Source: Chitinophaga sp. YR627
Lineage (GTDB): Bacteria > Bacteroidota > Bacteroidia > Chitinophagales > Chitinophagaceae
Direction: 5' to 3'
NCBI RefSeq assembly: GCF_900114995.1
Contig: NZ_FOUX01000002.1
Span: 682,001 to 746,000, forward strand
DNA: 64,000 bases
Shown here: positions 16,802 through 25,370 of the stretch, piece by piece
Numbering within the stretch: the stretch's first letter is position 1
Layout: each line of letters begins with the position of its first letter
The notes under the pieces: model-generated
Seen by the model: only the letters and a program-made list of their open reading frames with translations
Told to the model about the DNA's origin: nothing
The model's database searches: none
Translations under genes and position numbers: made by a program

Positions 16802-17812
16802 TTAAAAATAGCGGGGATTGGACGTACTGAATAGCTTTGAATTAAATAATATACCGATCGAAAGTTCATGAGAGCCAGTCTGAATACCTGCCAGTTTGTT
16901 CATGCTATAGTCATAAGAATAACCTATGCGATATTTTGGCGAGATATAGTATTCAAGGATACCGCTAACTGCATTGGCCTTATCAAGAGCCGTATTGTTC
17001 ACAACAGATTTCTTGTTTAATACTGACAGGTTTGTTCTGTAAGAACCACCTACCCATAACAGTTCATCGATGTGCATCATCAGCGTAGCATCCAATCCTG
17101 CCGGACCGGAGAAATCACTTTTAAACAGTACTGATGGCTTGAGGGAAATGTCGTCGTTCACATTGAACATGTAACCGGCAGTCACATACAGGTGTTGTTT
17201 TCTGCGGATACTTTCATATGTATAACCTCTCCATTTATAACCGGAGCTGGTGTATTTGGACAGGAGGTCCAGTACAGATACACCGATATAAACAGAAGGA
17301 GTATAGTAATAGATACCTACACGTGCATCAGGTGTTGTCGCTTTTGCAGATCCATCAGGAATGATACGGTCACCGTTTGTTTCATAGACAAGGTCCTTAC
17401 CATTCATTCCATATTGCGTAGCGCCTACACCGAGACCGAAACAAAGACGACGGGTGTCTTCTTCGTCGAGACGGATACGGTAAGCATAAGAAGCGTAGAG
17501 AGAGATTGCGCTCTGTGGTCCCAGGTTATCCATCATTGCCTGTATACCAAGACCAACATTGGCGTCTCTGTTGCCGCGGTTGAGCGGACCATCCAGAGAG
17601 ATGGATCCGGTGCGCGGAGCGCCCTCAAATCCTGTCCATTGCTGGCGATACGAAGCGTTGAGGTGTAGTACATCCTTGTAACCCGCATAGGCCGGGTTGA
17701 TTGCCAATCCGTTAAAAATATACTGGCTGAACTGGACACTTTGCTGCGCACGGGAACCTGCTGCAAGGCAAAGTAATAATACTACAGTAAACCATTTTTT
17801 TGTCGTGTACAT
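16802..17812 (-). CDS. PorP/SprF-family type IX secretion system membrane protein
   Basis: A 336-residue outer-membrane beta-barrel protein. From the chosen start (MYTTKKWFTVVLLLCLAAGS) the signal peptide ends near SRAQQ. QSVQFSQYIFNGLAINPAYAG is the family hallmark, and GSISLDGPLNRG, GLGVGATQYGMNGKDL and RIGYSYDYSMNKL are typical barrel strands, with GSHELSIGILFN near the end. In F. johnsoniae SprF is needed to place its partner adhesin SprB on the surface. Members encoded next to a type-B CTD protein are thought to attach that partner. An alternative ATG at 17839 overlaps the upstream stop codon by one base and would add nine residues before the signal peptide, so 17812 is preferred. Confidence 0.92.
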   Translation of the reverse strand: MYTTKKWFTVVLLLCLAAGSRAQQSVQFSQYIFNGLAINPAYAGYKDVLHLNASYRQQWTGFEGAPRTGSISLDGPLNRGNRDANVGLGIQAMMDNLGPQSAISLYASYAYRIRLDEEDTRRLCFGLGVGATQYGMNGKDLVYETNGDRIIPDGSAKATTPDARVGIYYYTPSVYIGVSVLDLLSKYTSSGYKWRGYTYESIRRKQHLYVTAGYMFNVNDDISLKPSVLFKSDFSGPAGLDATLMMHIDELLWVGGSYRTNLSVLNKKSVVNNTALDKANAVSGILEYYISPKYRIGYSYDYSMNKLAGIQTGSHELSIGILFNSKLFSTSNPRYF

Positions 17813-17838
17813 AATTGCACTTTTAGGATCACAGTTCA

Positions 17839-19638
17839 TTATCTAATAATCATTACCCAACCCTTGTAAACAGTCACGCCGGCGGCAGGGTCATTCAGTT
17901 CAAGCCGGTAATAGTAGGTCCCTTCGCTTAGTCCCGTCGCATTCCAGTTATTCTGATAATCTTTATTCTGGTACACAACTCCTCCCCAACGGTTGAATAC
18001 GAACAACTGTGAGTTAGGGTATTTATCTATTCCTCTTACGAATAAGTAATCGTTCTTGCCATCGCCATTTGGTGTTACCACGTTAGAGATCATCAGACCT
18101 GGTTTACCCTTCACTGCCTGGATACTGGTTACAGTACCTTTATCACAGCCTGCTTCTTTCGGATCGCAATGGTAGGTTGGTTTGGAAGTAGAGTCAGAGT
18201 TACCACCTATCTGCACCCTCGCCGTGTTATTGATACTACCGATACCTTCAGGGATATCACCCACTTTTACTTTAAAGTGCAGTGTTGCAATTGCTCCTGC
18301 TGCGAGGTTATTCACCGCCCATACAACAGTGTTGGAACCATCAAAGTGCAGACCACCATCGGAAGCACTTTCGAATGTGGTGAAATCAGGAACCGGATCA
18401 CTTATTTGCAGTAATGGGATCGTGATGTTTCCCGTGTTACGTACATATATTATATAAGATAGTTCTTCACCGGATTTTACCTTTGTTTCGCCGCTGCTGT
18501 TCAGTACGATCTTCCAGCTTTCGAATGAAGTAACGCTCTTGATCGGAATTGTAGTAGATGGTTTGCCCAGACCACCCGGATCCGGCTGGCTTGGATCATT
18601 TGACAAAGCTGGCAATGTTGCAACGGAACCTTTACCGTTACCGTTATTTACATATGCAGTATTGTCGATTGACTTTGCGCCTGTCAGGTCCGTCGCTACT
18701 CTTACACGGAAAGTGCGGACTGTTGTCTGTCCGGGGTCCAGCGTAGGAATCGTCCATGAAAGGAGGTTGTTAGCGTCAGGTGTTACGTTTTCGTCACCAT
18801 CGTAGAAGTTAGTGTATACAGGCACGTAGTCAGTCACCAGGATGTTGGTCAGCGTCTGTAAACCTGTATTTTTCACATGGATCACATAGGTGATTACGTC
18901 GCCTGTCTGGATCGTACGGTCAGGACCGGTACCGATATAACCAGAGCTTTTCCATGCAACGGTATTCATACCGTTGTCAACCGGTGTCCTGGTAGAAGGC
19001 CAGCCTCTGTCAGCACCCAGTGCAGCGGTGACATTATTATCAGCGCCCGGACCGAAGGTATGACGCAGACCAGCGCCGTCGCCCAGATCAACATAACCTG
19101 TATTATTAATATAGTCAACACCTGTCAGGTTAGCTGATACATCCACAGAGATATTCACGTAGATGGTAGCGCCTACCGGGATTGTTACATTATTATATGT
19201 CAGTACACCATTTGAAAGACCTCCATTCAGTCCGCCACCGTTAGTTGCACCAAAGAAAGTTGTATGCAGTGGAATGGTATCCACAATGCGCACACCTGTC
19301 AGCGGCTCATCACCGGTATTACGGATATAAATTCTGTAGTCAATCCTGTCACCAGTGGTCACAGCCTGATCTGTCCCGGAAGGAGTATAACCATAGGTCA
19401 TCCAGATCTGGGCTGACTTGGTATAGGGCTTTACACCTGAGGCGATACTGCTTTTATCTGTCTTACCAGCTGGCAGAGAAGCGGCCTTTGCTGGCAGCCA
19501 GGTCATACCCACTATAAAAAGGAGCATGAACAGGCAGTGGTCAGACAATTTTTTGATATCAGTAAGGACCAGGCCAACTCGTCGCTGCATAGCTTCTAGC
19601 AGGTTTACACGAGTAGAATTGTAACAATTTGTGCGCAT
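17839..19638 (-). CDS. Secreted DUF11-repeat surface protein with gliding-motility-type (T9SS type B) C-terminal domain
   Basis: A 599-residue exported protein. The N-terminal region has a hydrophobic segment (LFMLLFIVGMTWLPAKA, about 37-53); an internal start at 19590 would give a shorter signal peptide. Three DUF11/conserved-repeat units follow (around 75-200, 225-340 and 365-485). Each carries YxIxxxNTG and a DPVP/DTIPLHTTF/DYVPVYTNF strand (for example GDRIDYRIYIRNTGDEPL, VITYVIHVKNTGLQTL, LSYIIYVRNTGNITI). The C-terminus is the type-B sorting domain (NVVTPNGDGKNDYLFVRGID, LFVFNRWGGVVYQNKDYQNN, GTYYYRLEL). Together with the PorP/SprF and OmpA genes it forms the usual locus for a T9SS-displayed adhesin or fibre-like protein. 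Its ligand is unknown, and at 599 residues it is far smaller than SprB. Confidence 0.9.
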   Translation of the reverse strand: MRTNCYNSTRVNLLEAMQRRVGLVLTDIKKLSDHCLFMLLFIVGMTWLPAKAASLPAGKTDKSSIASGVKPYTKSAQIWMTYGYTPSGTDQAVTTGDRIDYRIYIRNTGDEPLTGVRIVDTIPLHTTFFGATNGGGLNGGLSNGVLTYNNVTIPVGATIYVNISVDVSANLTGVDYINNTGYVDLGDGAGLRHTFGPGADNNVTAALGADRGWPSTRTPVDNGMNTVAWKSSGYIGTGPDRTIQTGDVITYVIHVKNTGLQTLTNILVTDYVPVYTNFYDGDENVTPDANNLLSWTIPTLDPGQTTVRTFRVRVATDLTGAKSIDNTAYVNNGNGKGSVATLPALSNDPSQPDPGGLGKPSTTIPIKSVTSFESWKIVLNSSGETKVKSGEELSYIIYVRNTGNITIPLLQISDPVPDFTTFESASDGGLHFDGSNTVVWAVNNLAAGAIATLHFKVKVGDIPEGIGSINNTARVQIGGNSDSTSKPTYHCDPKEAGCDKGTVTSIQAVKGKPGLMISNVVTPNGDGKNDYLFVRGIDKYPNSQLFVFNRWGGVVYQNKDYQNNWNATGLSEGTYYYRLELNDPAAGVTVYKGWVMIIR

Positions 19639-20979
19639 AGGCTTAGGATTACTGCGGATAGTATGTTTTGAATGCTATTGTACCAATGTTAATCTCGCTC
19701 ATTAGAAACGGCGTGAAGGAACTGTCATCTTATTATTATATACATATATCCGTGCAAGACGGGGATGACGGTCTGACCTGTGAAATACCGCTACCAGCGC
19801 GGTCCACAATTCATATAAGGCAGATTTTTTCATTGGTTATGGATTATGATTTATTAGTATCCGATAGTCAGGGATATAGTAAATTCGAATATAAAAATAT
19901 CTATATTTATTGATAAAACAATATCTTTTTAAAAATTAATAAACCTTAACCCTCCCAACTTCTCAATTATAAATCAGAAGATTACAAATGAAAGTTGCCC
20001 TCATACTACCCTTTTTAGCCTATAAAAATGGCCATTTTCCGGGAGGATTCACATGGTGTTTAATGCACATATAAGACAATGCATTATCCCTCCTGTAAAG
20101 GGCTTCAGCGCATTCAAATATATTTTTTATATTATACAATAAAGAGGCAGGTACTCAACGTTATAGCTATCTTCATCGCGTACACGAAATGTGAGGTTAT
20201 TCACATTTTAACCCCTAAAAACGAGTCTTTTTGTGGATAACTTTCCAGAGAGTACTTGTACGCATATTTTGAGTAGTACTTTTTTCTTAATATTATTTTA
20301 ACTGATTATGATAGATATTGAGGGCTTTTGTGTCAATGAAAGTCATTGACATTCATCGATGGATCGCTAAAAAAGCAAGGTTTCGGATGAGCGGTCCTCC
20401 TTACTATATTTCTCCCCTTTTAAGACATATCTGCTCCATTTCTCAAAAACGTAAATAGCCCTGCCTCCGGCAAACTTTTCACCACCTTCCGGCAGGCATC
20501 TGCCATATTCAAACAAATTGCTATATTTACTTATATAAAGGTCCCCGTTTTGCTGAGAATAGCAGCCACGGCGGGAACAGGGAGTAAGTATATGCACACC
20601 TTTTTTTGAGTACTAGCGCTTATTTTATATATGACGACGAGCATTAGTTGAAATCGCACCCGTTATTCTATACATATTTACGCCACTGGAAAGACCATTC
20701 CCATATCTTCTACCTGAAAAACCATGTTTAAACAGCTGATGGAGGCTGGATGCACGACGGAATTACTATGCCATCTCGTGTATCTGCATCTACCGCTAAC
20801 TTCTTAATATTAACCAAATTAAAATGCACACGACCATTCCATTCTGTTGTTATAACAAGCTCTACTCCGCTGCCCGGAGGCCCGTTCCGTATGTCATATG
20901 TGAAAAGTACCCGCTTTATGTATGGGCATTGTAACTGTTTACAATCTTACCTGTATATCAACCTGCAAACACTTTTCTG
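19639..20979. other. Long AT-rich intergenic region with no convincing gene
   Basis: This 1.34-kb stretch separates the T9SS operon from the response-regulator gene. Short open frames exist on both strands but none has a recognisable start, family motif or codon pattern. It must hold the promoter of the operon that starts at 19638 and that of the regulator at 20980. A short inverted repeat, GTCAATGA/TCATTGAC, lies near 20332-20350. A stop-to-stop open frame on the minus strand (20728-20946) reads like coding sequence but lacks a start. The region may be an erased insertion site. Confidence 0.5.
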
Positions 20980-21648
20980 ATGAATACTGCAGTCTATAAA
21001 ATTTTACTTGTAGATGAGGACCAGGTATTTGTGAGACAGACCCGGCAGTTATTGATTACCCAATCTTATGATATTTACACAGCTTCCTCAGAAGAAGAAG
21101 GAATCATCATCTGTCAGCAACAACAACCTGACCTTATCATCTGTGGCGCCCACCTGCGGGGAACAGGCGGACACCATTTTATCATGGCACTAAGAAATGA
21201 TCCTGGATTTGACCATATTCCCCTGATCTTCATAAGCGTAAAAGATAACAAACAGGAGATGCGTATGGCGATGAACCTCGGCGCTGACGACTATCTGGCA
21301 AGGCCCTTCAGAAAAAGGGACCTCCTGCTTAGTATTCGCTCCCGCCTTGGAAGATTCGCTAAATTCAATCATGTGCACACGCCGGATGAAACAAGAAGCG
21401 TTTCCCTGGCCAACTCAACTACTGCGCAACAGGCACTTTATCACCGTCTCGGTAAAGCTGAGAACCGCATCATAAAAATGATCGCGGAGGGGAAAAGTAC
21501 CAAGCAGATGGCAGACGAACTCAATGTGAGCATCCGTACGATCGAGAATCACAGGTACAGAATTGCAGGCAAACTCGGCATAGCCGGTCGCAATGCACTC
21601 ACCGAATTTGTAATAAGGAACATCATTCAACAGCAGCAAAAGCAGTAA
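20980..21648 (+). CDS. LuxR/NarL-type response regulator with a degenerate receiver domain
   Basis: A 222-residue two-domain regulator. The receiver-like domain (about 6-125) keeps the acidic pocket in ILLVDEDQ (D12, D14) and the switch Ser (S86, IFISVKD). At the phospho-acceptor position the sequence reads PDLIICGAHLRG, with G56 where Asp is expected, and the conserved Lys is Arg (R108, ARPFRKRD). It therefore probably cannot be phosphorylated in the normal way. A short linker leads to a LuxR-type HTH (about 160-220: NRIIKMIAEGKSTKQMADEL, SIRTIENHRYRIAGKLG). No histidine kinase is adjacent. The protein likely binds DNA constitutively or responds to a ligand or partner. Confidence 0.88.
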   Translation: MNTAVYKILLVDEDQVFVRQTRQLLITQSYDIYTASSEEEGIIICQQQQPDLIICGAHLRGTGGHHFIMALRNDPGFDHIPLIFISVKDNKQEMRMAMNLGADDYLARPFRKRDLLLSIRSRLGRFAKFNHVHTPDETRSVSLANSTTAQQALYHRLGKAENRIIKMIAEGKSTKQMADELNVSIRTIENHRYRIAGKLGIAGRNALTEFVIRNIIQQQQKQ

Positions 21649-21661
21649 GAATGATCGTCTC

Positions 21662-21814
21662 TTAAGAATTAGGAATTAAGAATTAGGAATTCGGGTAAGC
21701 AACGTCTTTCACCAGTTCAATAAATATCAGATACAACAGGCTTTTAAAAAGTAGAGCCAATTTGTAAATTGTGCGACCACACAATTAGCCCAATTCTTAA
21801 TTCCTAATTCTTAA
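21662..21814. repeat. Pair of perfect 23-base inverted repeats
   Basis: Arms at 21662-21684 and 21792-21814 are perfect reverse complements, built from the unit TTAAGAATTAGGAATTAAG. They enclose 107 bases of non-coding DNA. The left arm begins 13 bases after the response-regulator stop, and the right arm ends 4 bases before the S9 pseudogene start. The same sequence family makes the hairpin at 9943-10007. It could be a small non-autonomous mobile element or a 3'-end structure. Confidence 0.65.
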
Positions 21815-21818
21815 TTAC

Positions 21819-22430
21819 ATGCCACGGCACTCCTTTCTTCCTGCAACGGGCATTTTCCTTAACATTCACCTTGTGACTGCCCGGCAGTTCACCATTGAAG
21901 CTGTAACCAGTTATCCCTGTCCCTCAGAATTAACCAGTGCTTCAACCGGCACCGGCATTGCCTGGGCGTTCAATTAACAGGAAAAAAAAGGAACATGTAT
22001 GTAGCCGCCGGCCCTGATTTCTCTCCGCGACAACTTACTGCATATACCCTGGACGACGGTCAGGAAATAACTGGTCTTTCTATTTCCGCCGACAGTAGAT
22101 GGGTCGTGTATTGCCGTGGTGGAGATCATAGCGGGAAAGCAGGAATGCCTATATGCCCCTGCAATGGATAGTGCGGTCTTCTCCAGAAATGCCTCTCCCC
22201 GTTGGTCACCCGACGGGAAGCGGATCGCTTTTGTCTGTACACCAGGCACAGATGGTGCGCCCGATGCTCTGCCGGCACACAGGCATCAGTCCTGGTCTGT
22301 CTGACAACCGACATCAATACCGGTGAAGCAATACCTGGTCAGCCAGGGATTTATCGTGCGCTCTGTCAATTATCGCCTGGGTACCGGCTATGAATATGAA
22401 TTTCAACTGACGCTTTTCTTAATTATGTAA
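21819..22430 (+). pseudogene. Decayed S9-family (prolyl oligopeptidase-like) peptidase pseudogene
   Basis: Fragments of an S9 peptidase can be followed across frames. From 21819 the frame reads QFTIEAVTSYPCPSELTSA and ASTGTGIAWAFN, then stops at TAA 21975-21977. After a frameshift it continues from about 21995 with MYVAAGPDFSPRQLTAYTLD and GLSISADSRWVVYCRGGDHS, then stops at 22168-22170. Another frame carries SPRWSPDGKRIAFVCTPGTD, a typical TolB-like propeller blade. After a large deletion, 22329-22430 encodes QYLVSQGFIVRSVNYRLGTG, which resembles the start of the alpha/beta-hydrolase domain. Intact relatives are about 650-700 residues, so most of the catalytic domain is gone. The order of fragments matches the family, which makes a chance resemblance unlikely. 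Palindromic repeats flank it on both sides. Confidence 0.75.
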
Positions 22431-22480
22431 GTATATCCATCTGAACCAGATATCATACCTGCACGTATGATTGCCTGTCT

Positions 22481-22589
22481 TTTCTTCGATGTATTACCTT
22501 ACTACGCCGCTATTACGCCGCTATCTCTTCGCTCATGAGCGGACAGATAGCGGCGTAATAACGGCGTAGTAAGGGTTTAATCGAAGAAA
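22481..22589. repeat. Long imperfect palindrome (about 45-base arms)
   Basis: The arms run from 22481 (TTTCTTCGAT) to about 22526, and from about 22543 to 22589 (ATCGAAGAAA). The inner 28 bases of each arm (from TTACTACGCCG and to CGGCGTAGTAA) are complementary at 27 positions. The loop is centred on CTCATGAG. It lies between the S9 pseudogene and the 3' end of the convergent AhpD-like gene (stop at 22613), so it could end transcription from either side or be a small mobile repeat. Confidence 0.75.
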
Positions 22590-22612
22590 TCAGCCGGGAA
22601 TACGGCAAAACA

Positions 22613-23056
22613 TTAGCTTTTCGCCGGCATCAGATTGGTTGCAATACCGATCCGGTTCCAGGAGTTAATAGCGACTGCCGCCAGCATTACCTGGGCTGTC
22701 AGCTGTTCGCCCAATACTTCAATGGCTTCACTATAGGTCGCTTCGCTCACATGATGACTGATCAGGGTTACTTCTTCTGTGAGTGCCAGAATAGCGCGCT
22801 CTTCACGGGAAAAGAACGGCGTCTCTCTCCATGCATTCAAAGCATAGATACGTTGCTCGGTTTCACCATATTTACGGGCATCTTTTGTATGCATATCAAT
22901 ACAGTAAGCACAACCATTGATCTGGGAGGCTCTTATCTTGATCAGCTCTTTGTGCAGGGGTTCGATCTTCGTTGTCTGCAGGTATTTTTCCATTGCCAGT
23001 AATGCTTTGTAACCTTCTGGTTCTACCTGGGGCATATTGAAACGTGTTTGCATCAT
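22613..23056 (-). CDS. Carboxymuconolactone decarboxylase / AhpD-like protein
   Basis: A ~147-residue all-helical protein of the AhpD-like fold. The diagnostic motif is NGCAYCIDMHTKDARKYGE, with the redox-active CxxC pair and the nearby His. Upstream LHKELIKIRASQI and downstream REERAILALTEEVTLI are standard for the family. Such proteins act as thiol-dependent peroxidase partners or unknown reductases in the cytoplasm. Paired Met codons lie at 23053 and 23056, and a further in-frame ATG at 23077; 23056 fits the usual N-terminus best. The gene follows a Crp/Fnr regulator by about 70 bases on the same strand, a common pairing in Bacteroidota that suggests joint control. Confidence 0.92.
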   Translation of the reverse strand: MMQTRFNMPQVEPEGYKALLAMEKYLQTTKIEPLHKELIKIRASQINGCAYCIDMHTKDARKYGETEQRIYALNAWRETPFFSREERAILALTEEVTLISHHVSEATYSEAIEVLGEQLTAQVMLAAVAINSWNRIGIATNLMPAKS

Positions 23057-23129
23057 TTTGTGTTTTTGTTGACACAAAGTTGAAACACTACGGGCGCTTA
23101 AAACTTAATCAAGTTCAAGAAAAGACAGC

Positions 23130-23705
23130 TCAGATTTTCTTAGCCCTGATCTTACTAAGAAATTCAGGGGTAAAACCGAGGTAGGAAGCCAGCATATACT
23201 GGGGAATACGTTGCAGAAACTCGGGGAACAGGTTACTGAAGTGATTATAACGCTCTTCTCCGGAGAAGTCATAAATATAGCGGATACGCTGTACAGAGGC
23301 GGCATAGGCCCTTTGCAGCACCAGTCTGAAATACCGCTCCATTGCCGGCACCTGACTGAACAGATCTTCCTGGACTCTTTTATCCAGTACGGCGATTTCG
23401 GCGTTTTCAACAGCCTGGATAAAATACTCGGAAGGCGCTCTTCTTTCCAGACTGTCATAATCAGTGATCCACCAGTTGTCAATGGCAAACTGGATTGTCT
23501 GTTCAGTGCCTTTCTCATCGATATAATACCTGCGGAAACAACCCTTCAGGATAAAATAGTTCGCATTACACACTGCGTCCTGTCTGAGCAGGTATTCTTT
23601 CTTTTTTACCTGCTGATACTGCATGATGGAAAGAATCGTCTCTTTGTCTTCTTCCGTCAGTTCGACAAACTTGCTGATATGTGCGAGGAGCCTTTGCATA
23701 CGCAA
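23130..23705 (-). CDS. Crp/Fnr-family transcriptional regulator
   Basis: A 191-residue regulator. The cyclic-nucleotide-binding-type beta-roll covers about 8-115 (KKKEYLLRQDAVCNANYFIL, GCFRRYYIDEKGTEQTIQFA, AIDNWWITDY). It lacks the classical cAMP-contact RxS signature, as in most Bacteroidota members. The C-terminal part (about 130-191: SVQRIRYIYDFSGEERYNHF, PEFLQRIPQYMLASYLGFTP) contains the winged helix (PQYMLASYLGFTPEFLSKIR). It probably controls the AhpD-like gene immediately downstream. The effector is unknown. Confidence 0.92.
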   Translation of the reverse strand: MRMQRLLAHISKFVELTEEDKETILSIMQYQQVKKKEYLLRQDAVCNANYFILKGCFRRYYIDEKGTEQTIQFAIDNWWITDYDSLERRAPSEYFIQAVENAEIAVLDKRVQEDLFSQVPAMERYFRLVLQRAYAASVQRIRYIYDFSGEERYNHFSNLFPEFLQRIPQYMLASYLGFTPEFLSKIRAKKI

Positions 23706-23722
23706 TATTACACCAAAGAAAG

Positions 23723-23743
23723 GAGGCTCCGAAACGGAGCCTC
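23723..23743 (-). terminator. Terminator after the S10 peptidase gene
   Basis: A perfect 9-base stem, GAGGCTCCG/CGGAGCCTC, with an AAA loop. On the minus strand it is followed by CTTTCTTT. It sits 6 bases beyond the S10 stop and 17 bases before the Crp/Fnr start. Confidence 0.8.
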
Positions 23744-23749
23744 ACATTG

Positions 23750-25261
23750 TTAGTATTTTGCTGGTTGTCCTTTAGCCGGTATCGACTGAAGAATAAATTT
23801 GCGGAGATTTTCATTGGCCGCAGCCAGATCATCTTTTCGCAGATACATCATATGTCCGCTGCGATAACCTTCCCATTTCAGCCTGTCTTTCAGTTTGCCA
23901 CCAGGGTCCAGTTGCCACATGCTGTATTTCGCATTGAAATAATCACAGGCGCCATCATAATAACCTGATTGCACCAGCAGGTGCAGGAAAGGGTTCTGGG
24001 CAATCGCCTGACGCAGGTTCTCGCCGGTCTTGTTGTCCTTTGAATCCCAGGGGAACACCGGACCAAACATATTATACTTCAGGTCCGTTTTATAGTTCAG
24101 TTCTTCGCGCAGATAGATCTGGATGGCAGGTGTAAAAGCCTGCAACCAGGCGGTCAGTTCTGCGTTATAATCAGGTCTGCTACCACCAGTCTGTCTGTCG
24201 ATACCTCTGTAACGGGAATCCAGACGACCTACAGTATACCCCTGATCGCGCAGCAGCTCCTTCCAGAAAAGATTGGTAGATACATCAAGATTATTCTCCT
24301 GTACAACGATCTCTTTCAGACCACTATAGCGGGCCACTCTTGCGGCGATACTCTTACGCTGTGCCTCATCCAGTGAACCACCTCTTGAAAGTGCAGGAAT
24401 CAGTTCATTGATCGTAAAGTTCTCCACTTCCGGCAACACCTCATTCAGGTCTTTCTGCTGTAAGTCAGCCGGCAGCTTTTTATGATACCAGGCAGTCGCT
24501 GTGAAATAAGGCAGCTTTAAAGCTGCATCCAGCGGACCATTCCTGTCTATACCCAGTTCTGTCGGAGACACCAGTACCACGCCATTCAGGTACATCCACT
24601 GTGCATCCTGCAGCTCTAACGCCAGACCGGATACACGGGTCGTACCATAACTTTCTCCGATCAGGAACTTCGGAGAAGCCCAACGACCTTTACGGGTAAC
24701 AAAGGTATTGATCCATTCTGCCAGGTATTTGATATCAGCATTCACTCCGTAGAATTTACTACCGGGAACGTCTTTATGTACCGGACGGGAATAGCCTGTA
24801 TTCACAGGATCTACGTATACGATATCGGCAATATCGAGGATAGACTGCGGGTTATCTCGCATACCAAACGGCTGTACCGGATATCCCTCGTCATCGATAT
24901 TCAGGATACGGGGACCGGTATACCCAATCTCCATCCATACGGAAGGCGTACCGGGACCACCATTGAAGGAGACCACCAACGGCCGGCCGGATTTATCTTT
25001 CACATCCTCGCGCTCATAATAAGTATAAAATACACCTGCCAGTGGCTTACCTTCTTCATCCCAGATCGGAATGCTGCCGGCAGTAGCCGTATAAGGCACA
25101 CGCTGTCCCTTGATCGTTACTTCATGTCTGGTCACTACAGCGGAGTCAATCGCCAGTAAGCGGGAAGGTGAGGGTTTCATCTGCGCCTCAGAAGTCTGTG
25201 CAGTCGCCTGTGTAAACACAGCGCCCGCCAGCACCAGGGGCAGTAAGATTTTGCTGATCAT
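23750..25261 (-). CDS. Secreted S10-family serine carboxypeptidase-like peptidase
   Basis: A 503-residue exported alpha/beta-hydrolase. The signal peptide ends near TQATAQ. PLVVSFNGGPGTPSVWMEIG is the oxyanion-region motif of S10 peptidases, and GESYGTTR holds the nucleophile Ser (S204). Downstream SGYYDGACDYFNAKYS holds the expected catalytic Asp, and YRSGHMMYLR the catalytic His. Family members remove C-terminal residues from peptides; here the site would be the periplasm or outside, since no T9SS tail is present. It stands alone between two terminators. A TATATTTA box on the minus strand at 25288-25295 could be its -7 element. Confidence 0.92.
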   Translation of the reverse strand: MISKILLPLVLAGAVFTQATAQTSEAQMKPSPSRLLAIDSAVVTRHEVTIKGQRVPYTATAGSIPIWDEEGKPLAGVFYTYYEREDVKDKSGRPLVVSFNGGPGTPSVWMEIGYTGPRILNIDDEGYPVQPFGMRDNPQSILDIADIVYVDPVNTGYSRPVHKDVPGSKFYGVNADIKYLAEWINTFVTRKGRWASPKFLIGESYGTTRVSGLALELQDAQWMYLNGVVLVSPTELGIDRNGPLDAALKLPYFTATAWYHKKLPADLQQKDLNEVLPEVENFTINELIPALSRGGSLDEAQRKSIAARVARYSGLKEIVVQENNLDVSTNLFWKELLRDQGYTVGRLDSRYRGIDRQTGGSRPDYNAELTAWLQAFTPAIQIYLREELNYKTDLKYNMFGPVFPWDSKDNKTGENLRQAIAQNPFLHLLVQSGYYDGACDYFNAKYSMWQLDPGGKLKDRLKWEGYRSGHMMYLRKDDLAAANENLRKFILQSIPAKGQPAKY

Positions 25262-25307
25262 AAACTGATTGATAAATGGTTCTCCCGTAAATATAATATA
25301 TCACCAC

Positions 25308-25340
25308 TTCTCCTTTTATTATTTTAGGATAAAAGGAGAA
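25308..25340 (-). terminator. Hairpin after the amylase gene
   Basis: Arms TTCTCCTTTTAT (25308-25319) and ATAAAAGGAGAA (25329-25340) pair perfectly. The hairpin lies 30 bases after the amylase stop on the minus strand. The stem itself is T-rich at its base, so it may work as a terminator. Confidence 0.6.
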
Positions 25341-25370
25341 ATGCCATCAAAATACGGGCAGAAAACCACA

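Noticed and set aside
19668..19913. An 81-codon plus-strand frame upstream of the T9SS operon
   Set aside because: It lies in AT-rich DNA that should hold the operon promoter, and its translation shows no conserved pattern.
20367..20597. A 76-codon minus-strand frame
   Set aside because: Low-complexity, no recognisable domain, and no supporting promoter or neighbour.
20750..20980. A 76-codon plus-strand frame ending in an overlap (TGATG) with the response-regulator start
   Set aside because: Its translation reads like the shadow of a minus-strand frame and has no family motif; the overlap looks accidental.
21662..21814. Short repeated AT-rich units considered as a CRISPR array
   Set aside because: There are only two inverted arms, no regular direct repeats with unique spacers, and no cas genes.
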